Shown here in pieces: positions 40,262-48,615 of a DNA stretch of 64,000 nt (positions are counted from its first letter, which is position 1; each line of letters starts with the position of its first letter). The notes under the pieces are model-generated. The model was not told the DNA's origin, did not search any database, and saw only the letters and a program-made list of their open reading frames with translations. The DNA is from a virus: positions 28,146 to 92,145 of the IMG/VR virus record IMGVR_UViG_3300033150_001135. The stretch is one strand, 5' to 3'. A program made the translations under genes and the position numbers.

Positions 40262-42352
40262 ATGGAAAACTATTATATTCCTGCATTACGGCTTTTTAGA
40301 AGTGTAGTTGTACCGGATATTGGAGGAAAAGTTAGTAAGGAGAAGTTTGAGGAAGTAGCAGAAAAGACTGTAAAACGAGGTTACATTTTTTCTCCTGAAG
40401 TTTTGGCTCACTACTACGATCATGTTGATAAGATCGTTGAAGCTGTGGAAACGTTGTATGGGATGTCAGCAGAGAAACTTAATGCATCCTTTCATAAGTC
40501 ATGGAAAAAAGTAAGAGATACAAATCTTGAGGACTTGATAGTACAACAGCTGGCACATTATCTTACTACTTATGGGAAAGAGAGTCCTGGTGCTTACGTG
40601 GAAGAGAAAGAATGGCAATGGAATGTAGAGAATTTAGCAGAAAAGATTGTTTCTTTAGATGATTTTGAGTCAGATAAGCTATTGGATAGAGACTACGTTT
40701 ACATTCCTAGTGAGGAACTTAAGATACCGGAATTAGGAGTGGGAGGTATCGTTAAGTTGGTTATTATTCGAGGACTTACGAAAGAAGTGATATGTGAGAA
40801 GTTGGTAACATTCCTCAGTACTGGTATAGCGTTAAAAGAACAAACTGTAAAAGATGTTCTAACTGTGGCGGAAATGGTTGGTTTTGAAGAAATTGAGAAA
40901 GTAAAGAATAAGGAAGTTCGATGTGCATTATCCTCAAAGTTAGAAATTGTACCCCGTGACCCAGTTGAGTTTCTTAGAGTAGCTTTGTATGTAGCTACCG
41001 GAAGTACTTTGATCATAAAAAGTAGTGACTTAATGGAACGGATAAGGAATACCGAGAAAGGAAAAGAAGTTCGAGCAATATTTGATAAGTATATATGGAA
41101 GTATGAATTATCATATCTTGCTAGTATCTTTTACCGGTTTAAACCATTGTTTCTTGCTTTCAGGTATATTGATAAGGATTTGAGGAGAACTATTAATATA
41201 ATCAGGCGACAAGCTCCAAAGTACCATAAACCAATGAAAGTGGATTATTTGAATACAATTACTGAGAAACTTCAACAGCAGAAACCTGTATGTAAAAAAG
41301 AAATGGAGGAAGCTTTAGAAAGAGTTAACATATTTAGAAAGATACGGCTAGCATACGCACTCAAGTTTCGAATGGCTGAGCCTGAGTCGGTATTGTATAG
41401 AATACGAAATGGTAGTGCTTGGGCAACTGGTTGTAAGGTTAGAGAAGGAACAAGTTACGAGTTGTATAAAACGTTTTCTGTGGTGAGGGATTCTATTGTA
41501 CACGATCTCCTAAAAGCAACTAAAGAAAAACGAATTTTTATACCAGACTATATTAACTATGCGTTACCAGCTACTGAGAAACAGTTTACCGGTAACTTAC
41601 CATCAGGAACTTTTATAGAAGTAAAAAGTGAAGACTTAATTGTAGGAGTACATTGGGAAAATGTTAAACGTGACAAAAAGATGACATCCGATGAAGTAGT
41701 AGCAGACGCTATTTGGGGGAGTGAGGGGGACAAGGATAGTAGGCGAATTGACTTAGATTTTTCTATCATTACTGCTGATCGTGGTAAGATAGGTTGGGAT
41801 GCAAGGTATAGTACTAAGGATCAGGATATTTTGTTTTCTGGTGACTTAACTGATGCAAAGAAACCAAAAGGAGCTACAGAGTTATTCTATATTCGAAGAC
41901 AACCAGCAAAAACAATGCTTTTTAACCTCAACTACTTCAACTATACTGCTGGGGTGGAAGTTCCATATAAGATTTTTGTAGCTAGTGAGAAAGTGGCAAT
42001 GTTAGGAGAAAACTATATGGTTAATCCAAACAATGTGATTTTGTCGGTTAGTTCTATGATTAACAAGAAGCAGCAGATCGTAGGTTTGCTTATACCAGGC
42101 GAAGAGATTTGTAGATTTTACTTTATAGAAACTAATATAGGAGTTTCTGTTACAGCGGTGGATTCAGAAATATCACAACATGCTAGACAATACTTGGTTG
42201 ACTACTATAAGAATACAATTGGACTACGGGAGTTGTTGGTAGATGCGGGAGCAGTATTGGTTGAGGATAAGGAGGATGCTGAGCTTGATCTGTCGCCAGA
42301 GGCTTTGGAAAAGGATACAATTATTAATCTAGTAAAAGGAGAGAATGGATGA
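40262..42352 (+). CDS. Large uncharacterised cytoplasmic protein
   Basis: 696 residues, soluble, mainly helical for 480 residues, then a beta-rich C-terminal region (RIDLDFSIITADRGKIGWD...). The N-terminus (FEEVAEKTVKRGYIFSPEVLAHY...LNASFHKSWKKVRD) resembles large proteins I have seen in other phages and Firmicutes that lack an assigned role. It is flanked on both sides by the 36-bp arrays and begins two bases after the preceding stop, behind AAAGGAGAA. Confidence 0.7.
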   Translation: MENYYIPALRLFRSVVVPDIGGKVSKEKFEEVAEKTVKRGYIFSPEVLAHYYDHVDKIVEAVETLYGMSAEKLNASFHKSWKKVRDTNLEDLIVQQLAHYLTTYGKESPGAYVEEKEWQWNVENLAEKIVSLDDFESDKLLDRDYVYIPSEELKIPELGVGGIVKLVIIRGLTKEVICEKLVTFLSTGIALKEQTVKDVLTVAEMVGFEEIEKVKNKEVRCALSSKLEIVPRDPVEFLRVALYVATGSTLIIKSSDLMERIRNTEKGKEVRAIFDKYIWKYELSYLASIFYRFKPLFLAFRYIDKDLRRTINIIRRQAPKYHKPMKVDYLNTITEKLQQQKPVCKKEMEEALERVNIFRKIRLAYALKFRMAEPESVLYRIRNGSAWATGCKVREGTSYELYKTFSVVRDSIVHDLLKATKEKRIFIPDYINYALPATEKQFTGNLPSGTFIEVKSEDLIVGVHWENVKRDKKMTSDEVVADAIWGSEGDKDSRRIDLDFSIITADRGKIGWDARYSTKDQDILFSGDLTDAKKPKGATELFYIRRQPAKTMLFNLNYFNYTAGVEVPYKIFVASEKVAMLGENYMVNPNNVILSVSSMINKKQQIVGLLIPGEEICRFYFIETNIGVSVTAVDSEISQHARQYLVDYYKNTIGLRELLVDAGAVLVEDKEDAELDLSPEALEKDTIINLVKGENG

Positions 42353-42612
42353 ATAAAGATCGGGGACTGACTAAAGGTGGACGAACTTATACTCTTATTT
42401 CTACTACAACGATGAATATGAAGCCTAATAGAAAGAGAAACCCACTGAGTATGAGCGAGCCAAAGCAAAGGAGAAATCCAGTAATACTAAGCGAGCCACT
42501 GCGCGGGAGAAACCCAAGCCAGATGAGCGAGCTACGTGACAAAAGAAACCCATTTATAACGAGTGCGCCACTTTCCCTAAGAAACCCAAGCCAGAGGAGC
42601 AGGTCATTATAG
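42349..42612 (+). CDS. Doubtful ORF reading through array 2
   Basis: 87 codons, ATGA-coupled to the large gene. From residue about 28 it reads the array in a register different from arrays 1 and 3, giving RNPxxxSEPxxx-like 12-residue repeats. In the register used by arrays 1 and 3, this array has a TGA at 42537-42539 and no start. Coding status is uncertain. Confidence 0.25.
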   Translation: MNKDRGLTKGGRTYTLISTTTMNMKPNRKRNPLSMSEPKQRRNPVILSEPLRGRNPSQMSELRDKRNPFITSAPLSLRNPSQRSRSL

Positions 42613-42686
42613 TTGAGAAACCCATGCAGGATGAGCGAGCCAACTTTTCGAAGAAACCCAAGTTGAGAGAGCGAGCCAAAGTATTA
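42435..42686 (+). repeat. Bipartite 36-bp repeat array 2
   Basis: Box A copies begin at 42453, 42489, 42525, 42561, 42597, 42633 and 42669, exactly 36 bp apart; a box B precedes the first at 42435. The 42561 and 42597 copies are degenerate. Between the array and the next gene lie two TAAAGAATTAA direct repeats (42720-42730 and 42744-42754). Confidence 0.88.
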
Positions 42687-42769
42687 AAGAGAGGAGGTAA
42701 AGTATAAGTAAAGTAATTATAAAGAATTAAGTAATTTAACTAGTAAAGAATTAAATATGGAGGGTTTAA

Positions 42770-43468
42770 ATGATTAACCAAACAAAAAGTATGAAAGCAG
42801 TCGAATTAATTTTCGACTGGAATTTGTGGCCAAGATGTGAAGCTGGAGACTTGGATTCAACTCACATGAAAAGGTTAAAAGAGGCTATGAAGACCGGTGT
42901 TAAAATGCCGCCAGTAATAGTGAATAAAAAAGATAACCGATTGGTTGATGGGTTTCACAGAACCAGAGCCGTCTTGGATTTATACGGAGAGCAAGCTGAA
43001 ATAGACGTTGAATTGAGGGACTATAAGTCAGATGCAGAAATGTTTATTGCTTCAGCTGAATACAATTCTAAGCATGGTATTCCTTTGTCACCAAAAGACA
43101 GAGCACATGTTATTATAAAGGCTAAAAAGTTTGGAATACCCGTTGAAAAAATAGCTTCTGCTATAGGTGTAACTGTAGAAGAATTGAAAGACTTTTTTAA
43201 GAAACGGACAGCGGAAACAAAGGAAGGTGAGTTTGTAGCGTTACCTTATGGGGCATCTCAACTAGCGGGGAGAAGGTTAAGTAGGAAACAAGAAGAATTT
43301 GTCAGGTCTTCAAACGGAACCCCACCTCTGGTTTATGCTCGAATACTTTTGAATGGATTGAACGCTAATGCTATAATTTTAGACAAGCAACATTTGGAAG
43401 TTTTCGAGCTTTTGTACAATAAGTTGGGTGAAATTTTAGCGGAGGTTGGAAATGGAAGACAAAATTAG
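42770..43468 (+). CDS. ParB-like nuclease-domain protein
   Basis: 232 residues. Residues about 10-85 are a ParB/Srx-type domain with VDGFHRTRAVL, followed by a helix-turn-helix-like region (IPVEKIASAIGVTVEELKDFF). Such phage proteins may regulate transcription or process DNA. GGAGGG precedes ATG 42770, downstream of array 2. Confidence 0.75.
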   Translation: MINQTKSMKAVELIFDWNLWPRCEAGDLDSTHMKRLKEAMKTGVKMPPVIVNKKDNRLVDGFHRTRAVLDLYGEQAEIDVELRDYKSDAEMFIASAEYNSKHGIPLSPKDRAHVIIKAKKFGIPVEKIASAIGVTVEELKDFFKKRTAETKEGEFVALPYGASQLAGRRLSRKQEEFVRSSNGTPPLVYARILLNGLNANAIILDKQHLEVFELLYNKLGEILAEVGNGRQN

Positions 43469-44231
43469 AAATTCTATAAAGATTCTAACTCGAACTTACT
43501 ACGATTACCAGAGGGAGCGGATTTCTTTAGACGGAAGGATGGGACAAAAAAAGGATGGGAGTCTTAAAAGTAAAGCACCTCCTAGAGACGATACAATTTT
43601 AGTGGAACTTTACAAACGTAGAAAAGAAGTTATTGGGATGGAACAAGCTATAGAAAAACAGATTAGTAAGGAAGTTCACGAGCATCCTTTATGGGAGGTG
43701 TTCCTGAAACATGTTAAAGGTTGTGGGGAAATGATGGCTGCGGTTTTAATATCAGAAATAGACATTCGTATTGCAACAACTGTTTCAAAACTTTGGCAGT
43801 TTGGGGGATTGAATCCAAGTTTGGTTTATGGTAAAAAGGTAAAGAATGGAAGAATTGTGGTAACAAGAGACAAGATACCAGGAGATCGTAAAACAAAAGG
43901 ATACCTTTGTCCATACAATCAGTTTCTAAAAGCTAAGTTACTTGGGGTGCTTGGTTCTGGGTTTTTAAAAAAGAACTCTGATTATAGGGTGTATTACGAC
44001 AATATGAGGAAGAGGTTGGAGGCTAAAGATTGGGGAAAGCCAAGTAAGAACCCTACGAAGAAAGACAATCCAAAAGCACTGCACCAGCATAACGCAGCAA
44101 ATCGTTATACGGTGAAGATGTTTTTGAAGGATTTGTATGTAGCTTGGAGAACGTTGGAGGGGTTAACTGTAAGAAAGACCTACCAGGAAGAGTATTTAGG
44201 ATACAGTCATGAAGAAGGTGAAGTGGTGTAA
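43452..44231 (+). CDS. Protein with IS110-transposase C-terminal-like HhH domain
   Basis: 259 residues; GGAGGT at 43441-43446 selects ATG 43452. The N-terminal 80 residues are charged helices without the DEDD/RuvC domain of IS110 transposases. The centre (HVKGCGEMMAAVLISEI...LWQFGGLNP) matches the helix-hairpin-helix C-terminal domain of the IS116/IS110/IS902 family. This looks like a domesticated DNA-binding derivative rather than an active transposon: no inverted repeats or partial copies are seen. Confidence 0.6.
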   Translation: MEDKIRNSIKILTRTYYDYQRERISLDGRMGQKKDGSLKSKAPPRDDTILVELYKRRKEVIGMEQAIEKQISKEVHEHPLWEVFLKHVKGCGEMMAAVLISEIDIRIATTVSKLWQFGGLNPSLVYGKKVKNGRIVVTRDKIPGDRKTKGYLCPYNQFLKAKLLGVLGSGFLKKNSDYRVYYDNMRKRLEAKDWGKPSKNPTKKDNPKALHQHNAANRYTVKMFLKDLYVAWRTLEGLTVRKTYQEEYLGYSHEEGEVV

Positions 44232-44270
44232 AGGTAGGGAGTGTGAGTTATACTGTAAAGGACTTATGTG

Positions 44271-44435
44271 ATGAAAGAACGAGCCATGGCAAGTAAGGAA
44301 CCCCAAAACTGGGAGCGAGCCATCATAGAAGAGAAATCCAGACTCAATAAGCGAGCCATCCTTCCCAAGAAACCCAATGAAAGGGAGCGAGCCAAAGTAA
44401 GTGAGAACCCCACAGATCAGGAGCGGGTCATATAA
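44271..44435 (+). CDS. Short ORF spanning array 3
   Basis: 54 codons giving the same ERAxxxxEKPxxx repeats as array 1 (for example NKRAILPKKPNERERA). The ATG at 44271 has no clear ribosome binding site. It may be translated, or the frame may be incidental to a nucleic-acid element. Confidence 0.3.
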   Translation: MKERAMASKEPQNWERAIIEEKSRLNKRAILPKKPNERERAKVSENPTDQERVI

Positions 44436-44448
44436 TTTGAGAAACTTA
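44277..44448 (+). repeat. Bipartite 36-bp repeat array 3
   Basis: Units begin at 44277, 44313, 44349, 44385 and 44421, exactly 36 bp apart, with the same two boxes; the first and last are degenerate. It immediately precedes the recombination operon. Confidence 0.88.
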
Positions 44449-44476
44449 CGTATGAGAGTTTTTAAAGGAAAATAAA

Positions 44477-44971
44477 ATGGATAAGAAAGAAGGAACGTTA
44501 GTAGTAAAATTAGGTGAAAAAGAGTACAAACTTGAGTATGGAAAAGAATTGGAGGTTGACGAAGCATTAATAAACGAGAATTTAAAGGAGCAAGCATCAC
44601 TGTATGCGTGGTATTCTGTGTTAGAGCAGGAGGCTGAAAAAGCATATCGTGATAGTAAACTGGAGTTAGACATTACAGAATCATCACTGGATGAGTATTT
44701 TAGAAATGAGCTTCAAAAAGGATCTGGAAAAGTTACAGAAACGTTAATTCAAAAGAAAATTGCTTTAAGTGATGAATACATTCAAAAACGAGCTCAAGTT
44801 AATGAAACAAGAGCATACTGGGGAAAACTAAAAGCAATACGGCAAGGATTTGAACATAGAAAAGATATGTTAATAGCGTTAGCATCAAATTTACGACAGC
44901 AGTATGATGGAGAAACATATCTGTATGAGAGTCAAAAAAGGAGAGAAATGAAAGAAAAGGAGAAAGAATGA
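44477..44971 (+). CDS. Hypothetical coiled-coil protein, recombination operon
   Basis: 164 residues. A beta-rich first 25 residues is followed by a long charged helical region. AAAGGAAAAT precedes the ATG. It is grouped with SSB and RecA-like genes, so a recombination accessory role is plausible but not shown. Confidence 0.6.
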   Translation: MDKKEGTLVVKLGEKEYKLEYGKELEVDEALINENLKEQASLYAWYSVLEQEAEKAYRDSKLELDITESSLDEYFRNELQKGSGKVTETLIQKKIALSDEYIQKRAQVNETRAYWGKLKAIRQGFEHRKDMLIALASNLRQQYDGETYLYESQKRREMKEKEKE

Positions 44972-45213
44972 AAATGAAAAAAATTGATGTAAGACTTACT
45001 AGTAGAAAGGAAAAAAGATACTGTATGAGTTGTGGTAGGGTAATTGAAGCAGAAACTTTTCTACTTTTAGAAGAAAAATCTGGAGCTATAGTGCAATACT
45101 TTAAGGAAGATAAACCTTTTGTATGTCCTAAATGTTACGAAGAGGAAAAAAGGAGTAAAAAAAAAATGAAACAAAAAGTTATAAAATTTAAACGAAAGGA
45201 GAATGTATTATGA
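44968..45213 (+). CDS. Small zinc-ribbon protein
   Basis: 81 residues in ATGA overlap, with AAGGAGAAAG upstream. CMSCGR (about 14-19) and CPKCYE (about 51-56) form a zinc ribbon; basic Lys-rich tail. ATGA-coupled to the SSB gene. Confidence 0.65.
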   Translation: MKMKKIDVRLTSRKEKRYCMSCGRVIEAETFLLLEEKSGAIVQYFKEDKPFVCPKCYEEEKRSKKKMKQKVIKFKRKENVL

Positions 45214-46175
45214 GTTTTCTAAAACCAGACACGGAGAAAGATCAAAAAGTATTGGATGAGGAATCTAGGAAGAGAGGTAATGGATTCAGTAACTATTGGA
45301 GACCAAAACCTGGAGAGAATCTTATAAGAATTCTACCAGCGAAAAGTAATGAGCAAGGAGCTACATACCACTTACGAGCGGCGAAGCACTTCATAAGACA
45401 TGCAGATCGAATAGAAATGGTAGTTTGTTCACGAGAAACATTTGGGAAACGATGCCCTATTTGTGAGAAGTATTTTGAGTTACGGAAGGAAAAGTCAAAA
45501 CAAGCGGATAAGTATCGTCCTGGTACTGTAGGAGTGTTTAACATTATTGATCGTATGGAGGAGGACCCAGAGGTACAGATTTACGAAGCACCTTATACAG
45601 TTTGGTATCGTATTATCCATACACAAGCTGGTCACGGAAGAATGTCTAATGTTGTGGATGTAATAGGAGAGAATTACAAAGTGGAGAAACCAGGTCGTGA
45701 TGTTTTGATAGAATTTGATCCGAAAGCGCCACCACAGCAAAAGTATCATGTCCTATTTGATGCGGAAGAGCCTCTTGGTACACCAGAGCAGATTAAGAAA
45801 TGGGAGAAGCAGATAACAGTTCTTACTCCTGAGAACTTGTATAGAGAGACTTCCTTCGAGGAAGCGGAGATAAAAGCATTTGGTTCCAGTGAAGAGCGGG
45901 AAGAATTACGGAAACTAAAACAAGAGCAGTATCAGAGGAACTACGATAAAGAAGAGGAAGAAGAGGATGAGGAAGAAGAAGACAGGGTAGAGGAAAAAGA
46001 GAAAGTGGAGGAAAAGGAACAGGAAAAGGAAAAGAAAGAGGAGGAGCCAAGAAAGGAGAAAAAGGAACCTGAAAAGAAAGAGGAGAAACCGAAGGAAGAG
46101 AAGAAGTCTTCTAGTAGTTTGTCTGCTGACATTCGTGAAAAGATTCGAAAGATTCGGGAGCAAAATAAGAAGTAG
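45210..46175 (+). CDS. Single-stranded DNA-binding protein, T4 gp32-like
   Basis: 321 residues. An OB-fold-like core has GENLIRILPA and a zinc knuckle HFIRH...VCSRETFGKRCPICE (about 55-90), as in gp32. From about residue 225, the tail is an extreme Glu/Lys-rich low-complexity region ending in a basic helix. gp32-type tails recruit replication and recombination partners, but this one is unusually long and mixed in charge. Confidence 0.82.
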   Translation: MSFLKPDTEKDQKVLDEESRKRGNGFSNYWRPKPGENLIRILPAKSNEQGATYHLRAAKHFIRHADRIEMVVCSRETFGKRCPICEKYFELRKEKSKQADKYRPGTVGVFNIIDRMEEDPEVQIYEAPYTVWYRIIHTQAGHGRMSNVVDVIGENYKVEKPGRDVLIEFDPKAPPQQKYHVLFDAEEPLGTPEQIKKWEKQITVLTPENLYRETSFEEAEIKAFGSSEEREELRKLKQEQYQRNYDKEEEEEDEEEEDRVEEKEKVEEKEQEKEKKEEEPRKEKKEPEKKEEKPKEEKKSSSSLSADIREKIRKIREQNKK

Positions 46176-46176
46176 T

Positions 46177-46299
46177 ATGGAAGAAGGCAAGAGGATGGTA
46201 AGCATGAAGACCAATCACTATAAGAATTATAACTTCTATAAGCGAACTATCCTCTTGCTCTTCACTGTGATGAAGTTGTATGGGGGTATATTTGGATAA
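46177..46299 (+). CDS. Possible leader peptide before uvsX
   Basis: 40 codons from ATG 46177, directly after the SSB stop and overlapping the RecA-like start. Basic N-terminal half, hydrophobic C-terminal half. It spans the long hairpin at 46187-46258. No clear ribosome binding site, so it is doubtful. Confidence 0.25.
   Translation: MEEGKRMVSMKTNHYKNYNFYKRTILLLFTVMKLYGGIFG
46187..46258 (+). promoter_or_regulatory. Long-range hairpin in the uvsX leader
   Basis: GCAAGAGGATGGT (46187-46199) pairs with ACTATCCTCTTGC (46246-46258) with one G-U pair, enclosing 46 nt. It is not followed by a U-run and lies 21 nt before the RecA-like start. Confidence 0.55.
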
Positions 46300-47245
46300 G
46301 ACTTTGAAAGAGAAACTTAGTATTATTGACTTGAGTAAACGAGCAAACGAGTTTGTAAAGTTCCGTGTGCCTACTGGAATCGTTGCATTTGATCGAGTTT
46401 TTGGAGGAGGTATTCCAGCAGGACGGTTGACAGAATTCTACGGAGACTATGCTACTGGTAAAAGTCGTATCTTATACCATGTCTTAGCTCAAACTATAAG
46501 AATGGATGGAATAGCAGTGTTACTGGATGTGGAGCGTTCCTTCTCTTCAGGGTTGGCGAAGTTAACTAACTTGGATGAGTCAAAACTTTGGTACCCTGAC
46601 CCTAATACTTTGAATACGTATGAAGAAATCTTTGATGTAATAGAGAAAACAATAGCACTGGTACGAGAAAAGTATCCAGGAAAATTTCTAGTAATAGGAT
46701 TGGATTCAGTGGCTGCCTCCACTATACAGGAAGATTTAGAAAAGAAGATTGGTAGACCTGAAGCGGCTATGCGGCGAGCAAAAGTTATTAGTGACGGACT
46801 TAGGAGAAATATGGGAAATGTGTATAAGAATAAGATCGGTCTAGTTTTCATAAACCAGATTCGAGATAATATAGGGGTCATGTATGGTCCTGATGTGACA
46901 ACTATAGGTGGCAGAGCACTTAAGTTTTATGCTTCACTCCGAGTTCACGTTAAAACTAGAAAACAGATTAGGGACGAAAGAGCTGGAGAAACGGTCGGGT
47001 ATGCTGGAAGTATTATTGTAGAGAAGTCACGGGTATCGAAACCTTTTCAACGTGTTGAATTTGAGATGCGGGTTGATCAGCCGATAGATAAGTATGCGGG
47101 GCTTCTGGATTATATGAGACGACATGGTGAAGTAGAACATGTAGGAGCTGGTTGGTATCAGTTTTCGGGGGATACGGAAAAATTTAGAGGGTCGGAATTT
47201 GTTGCTAAGTATAAAGAAAAGTTTGAAAAGGAGAAAACAAAATGA
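46280..47245 (+). CDS. RecA/UvsX-like recombinase
   Basis: 321 residues. TGIVAFDRVFGGGIPAG leads into Walker A GDYATGKS (about 55-62), Walker B LVIGLDSVAA (about 138-147) and an L2-like region (TTIGGRALKFYASLRVHV). It polymerises on ssDNA for strand exchange, with the gp32-like SSB and SbcCD encoded nearby. The start is uncertain because the site upstream is weak; a TTG at 46292 is an alternative. Confidence 0.87.
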   Translation: MGVYLDKTLKEKLSIIDLSKRANEFVKFRVPTGIVAFDRVFGGGIPAGRLTEFYGDYATGKSRILYHVLAQTIRMDGIAVLLDVERSFSSGLAKLTNLDESKLWYPDPNTLNTYEEIFDVIEKTIALVREKYPGKFLVIGLDSVAASTIQEDLEKKIGRPEAAMRRAKVISDGLRRNMGNVYKNKIGLVFINQIRDNIGVMYGPDVTTIGGRALKFYASLRVHVKTRKQIRDERAGETVGYAGSIIVEKSRVSKPFQRVEFEMRVDQPIDKYAGLLDYMRRHGEVEHVGAGWYQFSGDTEKFRGSEFVAKYKEKFEKEKTK

Positions 47246-47391
47246 CTTTTAAGGAAAAGAATTGGATGGGAGCAGGTATAATGGGGATGGGTACTTTGTT
47301 TGCTTTCTTGTTTCCAGGTTCTGGTAGATGGATATTGATGGTAATGACTATTCTAGTATTATTTAGTATGTTAATGGAGTCATCAGATTGA
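47242..47391 (+). CDS. Small membrane protein
   Basis: 49 residues between an ATGA overlap upstream (AAGGAGAAAAC before it) and the TTG start of the exonuclease gene. Two short hydrophobic stretches rich in Met, Leu and Phe. Function unknown. Confidence 0.5.
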   Translation: MTFKEKNWMGAGIMGMGTLFAFLFPGSGRWILMVMTILVLFSMLMESSD

Positions 47392-48284
47392 GAATAGTAA
47401 TAGACGGTAACAATTGGGCTCAAAGAGCTTTTGGACAGGCACCACTTTTCTATCGTGGTCAGAGAACTGAAGTGATTGCGATCTCATTGAATATGCTTCG
47501 TAAGTATCTAAAGATGTTTGATCCAGTCTCCTGCTATATAGTTTGGGATGCTGGAAGGGATGAGCGACGGACATCTATCTATCCTGAGTATAAGAGACGA
47601 AAGAAGGAACTTACAGAAATTGAGAAGAAAGAACGAGAAGCTTTCTATGAACAAGCCAACAAAATGCTTCGAGTTTTGAAGGAGTTTGGATTCATACAAT
47701 ACAAATGTAAGGGCAGAGAAGCTGATGATATTATAGCTACTTTAGTACTTAACAAACCTGTAGACCTAGTTATTTCGAATGATTGGGACTTTTGTCAGTT
47801 GTTTAGTTTAGTGAAAGGAATAAAACTATACTTTCCGATTCGTGATATTATAGAAACGAAAGAGAGTTGGGAGCAGTATTGGGGTTTTTCCGTTAACTAC
47901 TATACGTTGTATAGAGCTCTAACTGGTGATTCATCGGATAATATACCAGGGCTTAAAGGGATAGCGAGGGTTAAGGCACAGAGACTTATTAAGTTTTGGG
48001 ACGGGCAAGAGTTGGAAGAAAAATATAGGAAGTGGGCAGAGAAATTTACTATAGAGATTGACGAGGAACTGATTCAAAAATGGAAGAATCTTATTGAGTT
48101 TAAGGATATTGAAGAGAGTGAGTTGGAAGAAGGAAGAATAGATATAGAAAATCTTTCTACAGCACAACGTGAGGAACGGGTGATAGGGATTCTTAAAGAG
48201 TTTGGTTTGGAGAAAGCACTCTACGAGTTTCGATCTTTTATTGCTCCGTTTCGAATGTTTTGGATGAATAGAAAGGATGAATAG
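47388..48284 (+). CDS. 5'-3' exonuclease / flap endonuclease
   Basis: 298 residues from TTG 47388. VIDGNNWAQRA start, GREADDIIATL (about 108-118), SNDWDFCQLF and TGDSSDNIPGLKGI (about 178-191, H3TH region) are the FEN/T5 D15 signatures. It probably removes RNA primers and processes flaps, since the polymerase gene lacks its own 5' nuclease domain. Confidence 0.88.
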   Translation: MRIVIDGNNWAQRAFGQAPLFYRGQRTEVIAISLNMLRKYLKMFDPVSCYIVWDAGRDERRTSIYPEYKRRKKELTEIEKKEREAFYEQANKMLRVLKEFGFIQYKCKGREADDIIATLVLNKPVDLVISNDWDFCQLFSLVKGIKLYFPIRDIIETKESWEQYWGFSVNYYTLYRALTGDSSDNIPGLKGIARVKAQRLIKFWDGQELEEKYRKWAEKFTIEIDEELIQKWKNLIEFKDIEESELEEGRIDIENLSTAQREERVIGILKEFGLEKALYEFRSFIAPFRMFWMNRKDE

Positions 48285-48287
48285 AAA

Positions 48288-48473
48288 ATGAACAAAATTA
48301 TAAAAAGAGGTACTATTTACGAAACTGTAGTTTTTGCTTACGCTACATTGTTAACTTGGGCTCTTTTTGGTAATCCATTCAAAGCTGTTTTACTGACAGC
48401 TGCGATAACAATTACAAAGTATCCTTTGTATTGGGGGTTTCATTGGATTTATAGTAGGAGGGAAAAGGAGTAG
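48288..48473 (+). CDS. Small two-helix membrane protein (DUF2061-like)
   Basis: 61 residues: KRGTIYETVVFAYATLLTW then KAVLLTAAITITKYPLYW, a pattern like DUF2061 membrane proteins. Function unknown. Confidence 0.55.
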   Translation: MNKIIKRGTIYETVVFAYATLLTWALFGNPFKAVLLTAAITITKYPLYWGFHWIYSRREKE

Positions 48474-48480
48474 TAGGAAA

Positions 48481-48615
48481 ATGTTTAAAAAGTTGAGAAT
48501 GAGATATTACCAGAAAAAGCTTAGGAAGCTTATGAGAGAGACTCGTCCTAGTGAGAGTCTTCTTGAAAAGAATGTGTTGAAAAATAAGATAGACTGTTTA
48601 AGGAGGTTTTTATGA
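48481..48615 (+). CDS. Small basic protein
   Basis: 44 residues, Arg/Lys-rich helix, with GGAAAAGGAG upstream and an ATGA overlap with the next gene, whose AAGGAGG site lies in its last codons. Not recognised. Confidence 0.5.
   Translation: MFKKLRMRYYQKKLRKLMRETRPSESLLEKNVLKNKIDCLRRFL

Noticed and set aside
43452-44231. Active IS110 insertion sequence
   Set aside because: The catalytic N-terminal domain is missing, and the gene is ATG/ribosome-site coupled to its neighbour, without element ends.
39787-44448. CRISPR arrays
   Set aside because: The units are two 10-bp boxes separated by 8-base variable segments; there is no long constant repeat, no 25-40 bp spacer and no cas gene.
45815-46214. 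Long complementary-strand frames opposite the SSB tail
   Set aside because: They arise from the Glu/Lys-rich low-complexity codons of the + strand gene (poly Phe/Leu/Ser on the other strand).
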